Shown one piece after another: positions 50,678-61,700 of a DNA stretch of 64,000 nucleotides. How positions within the stretch are numbered: position 1 is the first letter of the stretch; every line of letters begins with the position of its first letter. Source of the stretch: Straminergon stramineum. Lineage: Eukaryota > Streptophyta > Bryopsida > Hypnales > Calliergonaceae. A program made the position numbers and the translations under genes. The notes under the pieces were generated by a model, which was not told where the DNA came from, did not search any database, and saw only the letters and a list, made by a program, of their open reading frames with translations. The stretch spans positions 12,653,001-12,717,000 of the forward strand of contig OY987265.1 in NCBI GenBank assembly GCA_963920665.1, given 5' to 3'.

Positions 50678-52384
50678 ATATGTGATTAAAAAACAAAACC
50701 ACCTTCCAATTCCATTATATTCATCAAATCAATTTATGTAAAACAATCAACTAATACATAACTTCCAACTAATATTTTCATCTAAATAGAGTACTATGGT
50801 TTTGTCACGTAGAAGAGAGGGTCAAAAATAAATCCAACTTCTTTTGATATATGCATGAATTATGAATTTGTTCATCTAAGATATTTGTCAAGCATTATTA
50901 GACAAGTACTATTCATCTCTATTTAATTTATATAGGTTTATAACTTTGGAAGTACATGGCATTTGGCAACCTACAAGATATACCTTAAATTCACTTGTAC
51001 AAAAAAATTCATTAAAAATTTCAAAAATTTGAAGTCATCATTGAGCTTGCCTTAAATAGCCCAACAACTAGAAATTGGTTGTAAGGAATTTTAGAGATTC
51101 ATATTTTGACTATATACATGCTCATTCTAACAAAGAGAGGTTGTCCCTTTTACACTTCAACAATAAAGTAATATATGAGAGATTCCATAGTTTTTAAAAA
51201 GAGAGGTTGTATTTTAGATGTAGCTTATTTTATGTTGGACACCTCACTGTCATAAAAACATATTCAAACTTTCTAACTCCATTGAAGATTTTGCTTTTGT
51301 CCATGCAATTAAGCCAAGAACTTACTCTCGTGAAGGATGATGATATATAACATTGGAAAACCCTAATGAGAAGTTAGGTGAATTTGATTAAGTGATAGAT
51401 TTCCTTATCACACTCTTTGTATTATTAATCCCAGAATGTTGAGTTGGTAACTACACAAATCATCATTTTTGGTACTATGTGAATCATTTGCTTAAAAGAG
51501 CACTTGTTGAAGTCAAACTCTTGTGCAAGACCTCCCCTTTCATACAAAATTCTACAGATGAGCATCTACACTTCTATTTTGCATAGAAGGATTCTCTGTC
51601 ATCTATTGGGCACTAGTGATCACAATGACATTTCAAGGTTAATGTACAAAATGTAGTCTTCATTCAAAGAAGCCAAAATTCTATCTCCATATCATCTTAA
51701 AAGTCAACTTCACTTTTCAAAAGTCAACCACCAAACTAGATCTTGGACTTGACATTTACATGGACTAAAATGAATAATGCATAATGTAGAAAAAAAAGAC
51801 ATGATGTAAATGTGCCAATCTAAAATTCAAGAATCAAATTTGAAAAAGTTACAATAATTTTGAGTCATTCAAGTGTTCATTCAAGTCCATTTTTAGGTGT
51901 TGGAGAATCCAAAGTTTTTCTTCCTTACAGTACTTCACCAAATTTTTTTAAGTGATCACAAAAGTCATCTCATTACTTTATCAAAAAGTAATTAAAAAAA
52001 AGGTGTCAATCCCAAAACCAAGAATAATAATAATTTTTTAAATGGCAAAAGCACCTAGTTTCCCCCCTTCGCTGAACATGCGACGGAATGGCTATGCACG
52101 AGCACAGCTGACAATTGCGACTTCTTCGTCACCGCCATCGCCATCGCCATCGCCATCGCCATCACCAGGCCCGCCTTCAATTCTTCATCTAATTTTCGTC
52201 ACTCGCCCAATCAGTTCTGCACGCAGAATCCAAAGCAACAGAAGCTTACGATTACGCCGATTTCAAGCGCGAATTCAAGGAATTTAAATTAAAACTTGGT
52301 TGCGAGTTTCCAGAATTCAGACCTTCTGTGTGTGTGTCCAGGTGATGCACAATTGTGTGGTTTGAAGAACCGTCGAGAGTGACG
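50678..52384. other. AT-rich spacer and 5' flank of the p24 gene
   Basis: No gene to about 52030. From 52040 the sequence is GC-richer and runs into the p24 start, with a CGCCAT microsatellite at about 52131-52168. Confidence 0.4.
52131..52168. repeat. CGCCAT hexanucleotide repeat
   Basis: About five or six CGCCAT/CACCAT units, 220-250 bp upstream of the p24 start codon, probably in the promoter or 5' UTR. Confidence 0.85.
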
Positions 52385-54601
52385 ATGGAGAGAAATCATT
52401 GGCTATGGTGGTTCCTTGCAATTTCAGCTCTGCTATCTTCCTCCGGTGTGCAGGGGATTCGGTTTGTCATCGACAAGAAGGAGTGTTGGTCTCACGAGGT
52501 GCCCTTTGACGGAGATGAAGTGCACGTCTCGTATGTTGTCATCAAGTCGGAGAGCATGTGGTCGTTTGATGATAATCCCAAAGGAGTCGACCTCGTGGTA
52601 AGCTTTGGAAATCTTGCTTTGCTTTTGGGGTGATTTCTAGAGGATTAGATTGCTAGTGTGGCATCCAAATTTTTTGTCAACTAGGTGCTGCAAAATTTCG
52701 CTGCGATCTTGCTGTTGGGTCTTTTCTTTTGGGTTGGGATCAGCTGCTGGATCTACTGTTTAGTTTTCTTTTTAGGGTGCCCTAAATTCTACGGAGGTCT
52801 CGTGGATGGTGTTTCGGGTTGAAGGAGCAGAACTTGGGAATAGATTCTGAAGCACTTTTATAGGGATTGGTTTCGTTGAGGTTTAGGTTTTGTACATACG
52901 TTAGGTTTTGTTGCCCTAGAATTCAAGTGTCTTGGATTTTGTTTGTGTGTAGGTGGAAGCGCCAGCAGGTCACCAGGTGCACTTCTCGAAAGGCAAAGTG
53001 GAAGATAAGTTCACCTTCGTTGCCGTGCGGAAAGGGGTGTACAAGTTCTGCTTCTTCAACCGGAACACCATTCATGAGACCGTGGACTTCGATGTCCATG
53101 TGGGGTACCACATTGATGACCCTTTTGCGGAGCACGTCAAGGATGGTGAGGGAGCATTCTTGCTTATTTTAGGGCCTGCATGAACTTGTAGGAGGTGGGG
53201 TGCTTTCATTCTAGAAATTTGGATTTCAAACCTTTTGCAGTACCATTTTTTGTACTAGAATGAGTCATGGGTGCTAGGGTGCTCTGATTCCAACACTGGA
53301 TCTAATTTCTGTCATAATTCTGTTAGGTGTAGTTAATGAATACATCGGAGGACAAAAGTATGAGCCCGTTGGACATGCTCTTACTCTTGCCCACTTAATA
53401 TTATGTGCATGTAATGAGGGCATAAATTTGGGGTCCTAGATCTGCTTCTTAGGTATGTTTGGAGGAATTGGATTCACTGTTTGACTTAGAGCACTCTTGC
53501 GTTTTATTGGGGTAAGTGATCTTTGTTTGCTCCCGCCTTCTTCCATTTCTCCATCTCAATGAAAAGGGACGTGGACCTCTAATTAGCGCTTCAACAAATT
53601 AGTTGATACCTAATTCAGTATTGAGTATTGGAGACGAAGAATGAAAGACAAAGAAGTGTGCATGAGGATGAACTAGAATTAGAGCTTGTTGACTAACTTT
53701 CCGTATTTTGTTCCTAGAGTATATAGTCATGAAGTACAAGAGAACAGGAGGATGAAGTTTAGAATTTAACGAGTTTAGTGAAATCTACTACTGTGACTCC
53801 CCCTAATATTAGCGCATTTTGGTCACTTCAGAGTTGCTGAAACTTGGTGGTTGATGAGCAGAGCATATCGAGCCATTGATGATGCAAATCGAGAGGCTGG
53901 AGGAATCCATGTACTCCATTCAGTTTGAGCAACATTGGCTTCTAGCACAGACTGAACGCCAACTTGTTGGTATGCATGGCTTTTACTCTCCTTGGTGACT
54001 TTTCCATTGACAGCATCTGGTTTGAAGTACCCGTTCTGGGCTTTTAGGTTTATCTTTGTACCCCTAGAATACCGTGGATCTTAAGATCTTCATAGATGAA
54101 TTTCTTGGTCTGGATGCGATTGTCTCTGGTTTAATCCTACTGACAATTCTTGAGATGAATTCCTGTGTTGACAATGAAAACTTCAAGAAATCGTAATAGG
54201 TGGATAGTATTCTGTCTATGACTGTCACAACATTCTTTAGCAGTTGTGAGGGCTCACCCTTCTTGGCTAGTGCCTTTCTTCTTTGTGGCATAGCTATTGG
54301 TACGTCCCATCTCAGATGAGCTCAAGATTGTACCCAAAAAGAATCTAAATTTCTATTCCAAGAGTGTTGGGGCAGGTCCTCAAGAATGTTAGGTTGGTTC
54401 TTAATTTTGGCTTGCAAGATCAGCAATTAATTAATAGTTGGATATGGGTGGTAATTGTGTGACGCAGTCAATAAAACCATGAGCAGGCGAGTTATCTACA
54501 AGGCGGTAATGGAGGCCGTTGCCCTAATAGGATGCAGTGTACTCCAGGTTTATTTGCTGCAGCGGCTTTTTGAAAGAAAAATGAACCTGTCACGAGTTTA
54601 G
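52385..54601 (+). CDS. p24 family cargo receptor (transmembrane emp24 domain, beta type)
   Basis: p24 proteins cycle between ER and Golgi in COPI/COPII vesicles as cargo receptors, working as hetero-oligomers. Four exons: 52385-52597, 52953-53145, 53862-53969, 54468-54601; 215 residues with closing phases. A signal peptide spans about 1-24 (WLWWFLAISALLSSSGVQG), giving a mature start at IRFVIDKKECW. The GOLD domain runs to about 115, with the conserved cysteine pair C34 and C104. A coiled-coil segment (about 137-172) contains PLMMQIERLEESMYSIQFEQ. One membrane segment lies at about 184-205 (VALIGCSVLQVYLLQRLF). The short cytosolic tail ends ERKMNLSRV, like plant p24-beta proteins. The GTG-led frame upstream has no family sequence, so ATG 52385 is preferred. 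Confidence 0.95.
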
Positions 54602-55567
54602 TAGGACTCTTTTTTTTTTCTTTCCTATTTTCAGACTGAAAATTGAAAATCATTCTGGTAAGGCATCCCTTTGTACAGTTTCCCCATCTAGATATTAATT
54701 ACCGCAGTTGGGATATTGCAAGGAGCGCTCAGGGTTCAATAGAACTGGCTTCGGTCTTCTTTTTAAGGATTGGACAAGCAGAATTTCTTGGGTTGATAGG
54801 CTAATTGCGAATCTGGCCATGAATTGGAAGCATTGTACATGTGTCAGCCCTTCTATGCTCAATTTTTGAACTTATGATAATGTGAAATTTTCTTGTCTTG
54901 ACCCCGAGGGGAAAGTCTGATGGTAAGCAATTCAAAAATGGTACGCAATGGAAATGTGCTCAATGTGTGACATTGACCTTCTTTGGATTTTGACGTTTGT
55001 TATTTGGATTAGTGACATTCCTAGCTTTTCTAATTCAGAAGTTTTACATTTTTAATATTAAGAAGTGTTGAAGTGTTGAGAAATGCATAATATTGGAAGA
55101 GGCATTCTATTTAAGGTTGCTTGTTGGTATTGAATGCCTTATTTGGTTGGTTGCTTTTCAATTCATTTTCATTCTCAAGATACCAATTGTATTTTCTATG
55201 TATTTAGCATTAGGAGTCCTAGTTGAGGGGCATTGGATTCTCCTTTCCTCCAACTCACTTAATATTTTTGAGTGTCAAATGGACATGAAGTTCCTTGAAT
55301 TGGATGAAGATTCCATTTTCATGCAAATTGATGATTACAAGTTCTCTGAATTTGATGAAATTAGAATATGCTTAGAGAGATGCATTCTCATTTGCTCATA
55401 TGGGTAAATGAATGTGTTTATACACAAATTTTTGGAGTAGATAGTCACATTGAACTATTATATTGCACTTCATGATTGGATGATGCAAATATAAGTATTG
55501 TAATCTTGGAGAATGGAGAATATTTTGTTTTTGTTATTGTTACATGTTGGTGAAGTTTAGTAAATCA
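54602..55567. other. 3' flank of the p24 gene and spacer
   Basis: Holds the presumed 3' UTR. A 104-codon plus-strand frame at 55093-55407 matches nothing I recognise and looks like chance. Confidence 0.45.
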
Positions 55568-56330
55568 TTGATCTCTTAATGACCAAGGGGTATTCCAAGT
55601 TTTTGAAAATGTATTTGATGTATTATAAAATGCAACTTAGAATAAAAATTTAATGATGATTCTCAAACCATGGTTGAAAAATATAATCTACCAATCACAT
55701 CCATATAGTTGGGTCTATTAGTTTGAATCCAATATTTTTCAAATAAAATTTGAAGTCAAAAATTGAAAGTTCCCTCTAAAATTGATTGTAGATGAAATAT
55801 TTGTGATTTTTTCAAGAATTGTTTTCCTTAAGATCCAAAATTTGAAGTTATGATTTTTAAAGATTTTTATTTTGTTTTATTTATTCAAGGTTTTTTTTTT
55901 GTTTTTTTTTTTAAGACAAGTGTGTTGAAGAACACACTACGAGGGTTTCTGTCAGGGAGAAAGGCTGATTTCACGCTAGATAAACCAACCTATCACAACC
56001 AGGTATTGAACCCACAACCACTTGGGTACCTTTCCACCATCATCCAATAGTTTAGGGTCATCTCGGACCAGATTCAAGTTGTTTTTGAAGGGTCATTTTT
56101 TGAATTGAAAAAGTTGTTTTTTGAGGTTAGACATACTATCTAGTAAACTTTGAGTTATAGAATATTTGCAAATGTTCAAAATATATACCATATAAATGTC
56201 AAGGAACTAATACAAGAATCTTCAAAAAAATCAATGGATGAAAAAAACATTTTTGTGCGCTTGGAAGTTGGGATGTATTTGCATTCATTTGTTGTTCAAA
56301 ATTTGAATGCTTGGTCCTTCAAGAGTTGTT
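55568..56330. mobile_element. Degraded TTAA-family element hosting a SINE
   Basis: The left end ATCTCTTAATGACCAAGG is a decayed inverse of the right end GCTTGGTCCTTCAAGAG. The SINE at 55890-56071 lies inside, so the SINE came later. Confidence 0.45.
55883..56078 (-). mobile_element. tRNA-related SINE with target-site duplication
   Basis: On the minus strand the element runs from 56071 to 55890. It carries a pol III B-box-like GGGTTCAATACC and ends in an A-rich tail (TTAAAAAAAAAAAC, then ten more A). The 7-bp ATTCAAG (plus strand) occurs directly on both sides, at 55883-55889 and 56072-56078. An A-rich tail, tRNA-like box and short direct flanks are the hallmarks of a SINE. About 182 bp, no coding frame. 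Confidence 0.75.
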
Positions 56331-56706
56331 TGTAGATTGAAAATCCCAAGTATTCGACCAATTTTTGCTTGACATAAAGGAACTTGGTAATGTGAAGGTC
56401 TATGCATTCCCAATTAAATGTGCCTTGGCAAAACTTCATTGAAACTTACAAAATACTTGTTATTTGATTCATACTAAGAAAATGAATTGGACAAGTTTTA
56501 TGTCTACCTTGCCTTAAACCTTTGAAGAAAAATCCAAACAATCAATGAATTCTTTGGACTATATTTTTTTTTTACAATTTATTTTCACTTCTTATAATAA
56601 AGAATATAACAATGATGATTTTTCACAAAATCAATAGAGATTTTTAATACTGTAAGGCACATAATGTCATGTAATAAAAATATAAGATTAAAACTTAAAC
56701 ATAATT

Positions 56707-56817
56707 TAACCTTAAAACACTTGAGTAGCCAATAGTGGTTGATGAATGATTTTGAGAAGAACAATAAAATGAGGAATGCACCTACCATAGTGATACCCCT
56801 GGTCCTTCTAGGGTTAA
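56707..56817. repeat. TTAA-family termini, possible short element
   Basis: TTAACCTTAAAACACTTGAG at the left. CTGGTCCTTCTAGGG-TTAA at the right, the same type of end as at 19281-19310. The pairing is weak. Confidence 0.35.
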
Positions 56818-57010
56818 AAAGGCTTCACTGAACTCCAAATTGATATTTGGCCTTATAGCAACAAAATTGGTCAATGAGAGGACGGTATAGCTAGAACAAA
56901 AATCAACAAATAAAATCTTTCTTGATGCAAACCAAATGTTGACCCAAGAAAGCAGAAACTATCGGTATTGCAAGAAAATTTAGATCTAGAGGAGATAGAA
57001 TCATATTTGT

Positions 57011-57720
57011 TGAACCCTTGAATGACAATCAAGGCACTGTGTGAAAGAAAGTATCTTCTAGTTCACTACCATGGACTTGCCGAATGGCAAGATGCTAAAG
57101 TGTTCATACAAACTAGGCCCTATCAGATGAATTTGCCCTTGGGGAAAATACATAAATTTTGAATTTGCCACCCACAATAAAATTTGGAAGTTTTGAATTC
57201 ATATTTGGAATTAGATACCCCAAATTAAATAGAAGAGGTGAAGAACATAGAATTAATGGATCACAAAATAGAGGACAATTTTTTTACAATTCCCCTGCAT
57301 AACACAAAATCACCTTGCAAGATCCACTTTATATGACCACTTCGACATCCTACTTTGCAATGAAGTCTAAAATAATACACTAATCTTGAAGAGCAAGTGG
57401 ACTCGCGTTCTAAAATCTTGTCAGATGGCATCCTTTTTTGAGGAAGACAGTTCAGAAATTCTACAGTATGTAAGCTGAACCCTTAAACGTTGACACAAAT
57501 GTTTTGTGTTTGATGGATGACAAGAAATTCTCCTCTGTAGGACAGAAGTGCAACTATTCATCCTCGGAATTAGGGGTGGAAAGGGAAGATCTTCTAGAGT
57601 AGTTTGACCTCCAATGAATATTTTTGTTTTTTTAAAGGAGATGTAGATGATGTCACACGGTTCCAAAAGCCATGATTTCCATGGTCACCAATCCATCCTT
57701 TAAGGGTTAATCCAAGCAAC
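57011..57720. mobile_element. Probable TTAA-family element
   Basis: The left TGAA-CCCTTGAATGACA and right ATCCATCCTTTAAGGG-TTAA are inverse over about 13 bp. The left border has decayed from TTAA. Confidence 0.4.
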
Positions 57721-57918
57721 TTCTTTGAGTTTCAATCCCATCGTGTTTGGTGGGCATTGCTTATTCAAGAGTCACTTTTATCAACTTACAATGAGAGCAT
57801 CATGGCATGATATGCATTACTTTAATATATACGCACAAGAGCTTGCAATCCGATCTCAGTAGGACACTGTTTGTCTTCAAAAAACAAAAATTATTATTTG
57901 AAAGCCTTATTCCCTATA

Positions 57919-58024
57919 AGGTGAGTCAGCCTATGACAGTCCAAATGGTAGCCAGCCCATCACAGGCAAAAATATTCTGGAGGTGTACATTTCAAAACTA
58001 GAATGTACACCACTACTGTAATTT
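57919..58024. mobile_element. Truncated sister of the 38906 MITE
   Basis: From TA-AGGTGAGTCAGCCTATGACA through CACCACTACTGTAATTTT it is about 90% identical to the left two thirds of 38906-39060. It then stops; the right inverted arm is missing. Confidence 0.8.
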
Positions 58025-58294
58025 TATCTACAGTAGAAGACTTGGTACAGGCATATTTCAAGCCACAACTTCTAGCTGACACAATAGGCAAAATGGGAGT
58101 TCAAATCCACTTCAATTCCCAGGACCTTGATTGATCCATTGACTTGCGTGGCTTGACAGGCTTTCGGCGTGCTACAGGCGTGAGCAGCGACGAAGGAGTC
58201 TGATCCTGGGCTGCTATGGTGCTGCGACAGTTGAACAGCAACTCTGCTCAGCGGACGCCGGGCTCAATGTTGGGGGAGAACTCACTGCCGTTTA
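58025..58294. other. GC-rich island between two MITEs
   Basis: About 270 bp with GC near 50% from roughly 58100, among DNA near 30% GC. It could be a captured gene fragment. No protein family recognised. Confidence 0.35.
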
Positions 58295-58711
58295 AGGTAG
58301 ACCAACCTATTACCACCCTGATTCGCAATCTGAGTATATTAGGACCAAGTCTAGGAGGGACACATATTTTTCAGAGGTGTGCGCATGTTTCACGAATCAA
58401 ACCCAAGTGGAATTATACTTTTCTGATAAAAATTGTAATTTCTATGAATTTCTAAAGTAGTCTGCCCTAAATCATAAAACCGCCACTAGACTAGAGTCAT
58501 AAATGACCTATCCTAAATCTATAACCACCATTACATGTACCTATTAGTACTGGAGTATCCACCAAAGAAAGGCTAACACGTTACCCAAATTGGAATTAAT
58601 GCATTGAAATTGTCATAATAGTGAATGGATTTGGGTGAGTTTTATGGTGGAGATGGGGCCCAAAATAGGATGGCGGTTGTAGGAAGCTAAAAGAAATGGG
58701 TTGGTCTACCT
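58295..58711. mobile_element. MITE with AGGTAGACCAACC termini and TA duplication
   Basis: AGGTAGACCAACC at the left and GGTTGGTCTACCT at the right are exact inverses, flanked by TA on both sides (58293-58294 and 58712-58713). 417 bp, non-coding. The AGGT start relates it to the MITEs at 38906 and 24970. Confidence 0.8.
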
Positions 58712-58713
58712 TA

Positions 58714-61700
58714 GTTCATTCTTAGCCAGTAGAATCAAGAAAAATATTAGTTGCAATTTGAAAACATCCTAAAAAATTTGGAGGAAAATTCTATAAAATT
58801 TCTATTTAAGAGGCATAAGGCAAAAGGAGACAAAAAAAAACTTGGTATTTGAAAAATTGGTTCAATATGGAAATTGAAGGAAAATACTTGATAAAACTCA
58901 AATAATCCTAAATGCTAGCTGGGCTACCATGAATTGCATGAACAATGATATAGAAGGCCTTTGTTGGTCATCTACAATGATAATTGTTAGCATCAAACAA
59001 TGTGTGCTCCTTGTGACAAGGCTCAACTCCTTCATTGTCATGTACAAAGAAGGCATAGACAAAGAGTGTCCTTATGTGAAACTAGAAGTAGGATTCTCAA
59101 GTTGTCCAAACTACCCGCCTACTCATCTATCCAATTCATCCATTCAGAAGAGGTGCCAATTGTCTAATCTAGTCTTGAAACATGTAGTTGATTTTATCTA
59201 GTGGAAAAAAGTCAACACAAACTTTTCTTCTCCATGGTGTTCAACATGTGGTTGCTAATGTAGATACGTGGCGCAAACGCATGGGGATGGACATATATGC
59301 TTGTTGGAGCATGGACGCATAGACAATGAAGGGTTCCTATATCAATGAAATGAGTGTTCAATTTTTTTATCCTATGCATTGAATATTGGGTTTTATTATG
59401 AATGTATCATTTAACAATTTAGACATGAATACATCATCATCTTCTATATGCTGCAACAATAAAAAATAAATAAACCATTAATTGCATAGAATAGTATTTT
59501 TTTTTAAATTAAAAAATTATATATATACTTGGTTTATATAAGGTATGATGTTTGGGTAATGTTGAGTACATTTGCACAAATGATTTTCTTTGAAGATGAA
59601 GGGGTTGAGGATCTTTCGTCTTTGAGATGACTATCGTATGCTAAAATTATAAAAAGTGATTTGAAAAATATTACAGGTAATGAAAACAACAATTTGGCAT
59701 ATTCAAAAAGTACAACCACTTTGTTATTCCATCAAGAACGTCCAAGACATATGTTCTTTCCTTCACATCTTCTTGTTGGAGGTATTTTAGTTTTAACTTT
59801 AAGAGCATTTTATCTCTACCCTTCAAATAAACCAAGCACCCAATTAGATTATTTGTGTTTGTGATATAGAATTCCTAATGGGTGTCTAAATGTCATTTAG
59901 TTATGCCTTCCAAGCAACAAACAAACTTATATTGTTCTAGATCTTAAAGTATCTAAGTGTAAAATCTCAAAAAGTTAGAAGTTAGGGCCGATTTTGGTCA
60001 ATATGGGCCAAGACTCTAGTCCTCAAAAGAAAATTGATCAAATCAAGATTTCAAATATTCAAAATCACAACGAATCTCATGCCCTTTCCAAAATGCTAAA
60101 ATATATTCTTATTGGACCTTCCCATTAGAAGTTATCCAAATGAAGTTTTGCTTCTAAATTTTCCTATAAAACTACATACATCAATTTCTTCTAACCTATT
60201 GATGCAATTTCACTTTCAATTTTTGGGTTGAGATGAAAATTAATTCTAGTGACTAAGGTTTGAATTTTTTGTGAATTGACCAAATAACTATGACTTTCAT
60301 CAAAATCTAAACTAAACTAAGAACAAACTTTATCTTTGATTATCTTCCTACATTTTGACCTATTTTCTAGAATGTGAATTAGTTTTGGAATCTTCAAACA
60401 ATATCCTAGATGATTTTGACTTTAAATTGTTCCTTGGTTGTTTTCAAAAGATTCTAATTGATTACCTACTTTTTCCTCCAAATTTCTACTATAAATTTAT
60501 TATTTTTAAATTTTCAGTATTTTGACTTGTAAAGTATACATTCATCTTTCTAAAAAGTTAAAACACTTAAAGATTGAACTTTCCTATTGAGAGTTGTGCA
60601 TAGATGAAGCTTGATCGCTATTCAATACTCTAAAACTTCATCCATAAATTTCTACCAGCTTAAACTATTAAATTGATTTTTCCTTTAAATTTTAACCTCT
60701 GAATTTATCTAAATTCGAATTTTCTTTTTTGACTTCTCTTTGATAATTTAATTGTTTTTTCATCCACTCGTACTACTTTGCTTCATCCAAGTGTAACTTC
60801 TTAATTTCTATCTATTTTAAAAGTTTAATGTGTTTTCAAAAACCTCTAGAAATTAAATATATTATAAATTCAAAATTATACTCTAACAGACTTCTAAAGA
60901 TCTAATTTAATTGTTTAACTTCTAATTCTATCTTCTACTTCTACAAAAAGTTTAAAATTCAAAGAGCAAAGTTCAAGCATATACCTCTAATGTTGATGAC
61001 ACCACAATCCCATCTTCTTGCATTACAATTATGATTGGCTCATAATACCCATCGCCTTCCATCTTGTTGATTTTGTTGTAATTTTGTTTATTGCTTAAAT
61101 ATAAGGTTATAGAAGGAATTTGAATTTCTAAACTACTCTTTGTGGCTTTTTCTTCACCTAATTCTTTCAATCTATCTTCCATACTATTCTATTTGAATTT
61201 CTATTATTTTTCCACTAACTTCTACTATTCTAAGTTGCAAATGTTGACTTCTTCAAAAATGAATGGCTCAAATTAATTCTAAGAATCAAAATACTGTGCA
61301 AGACATGAACCTCATAATATTTGTAAGCATCTATTTAAGTTTCTAGGATCTAATTAGTTAAGAATGCCCATTAAAATCAAATTAAATTCAAAAATACTAC
61401 CAGTCAAACCCTTAATTATGGGGACAAATTATCCCACTAACCTCACTTGACATTTGATTCTCCACTTGTCTTCTTCCCCCTACTTTCTTTCTATTTCAAA
61501 GCTTAACTCCAACCATACTTCCACTCCTTCATTTGTGTTTTTCAAAGTTTGAGTTTTTTTGTTGAGAGTACACATCTAATTGAGCTTTTACACAAATCAC
61601 TTTAGCTTCCGAAGCCCCCAATATGACAACCCAATACCCAAGTATGAGAGCCCAACATACGTGAATGAGATCCTGACCTTCCTAGTAAGTAAAACTGACA

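Noticed and set aside
55093..55407. 104-codon open frame downstream of the p24 gene
   Set aside because: AT-rich, hydrophobic-biased composition with no recognised motif. Frames of this length are expected by chance in so much AT-rich DNA.
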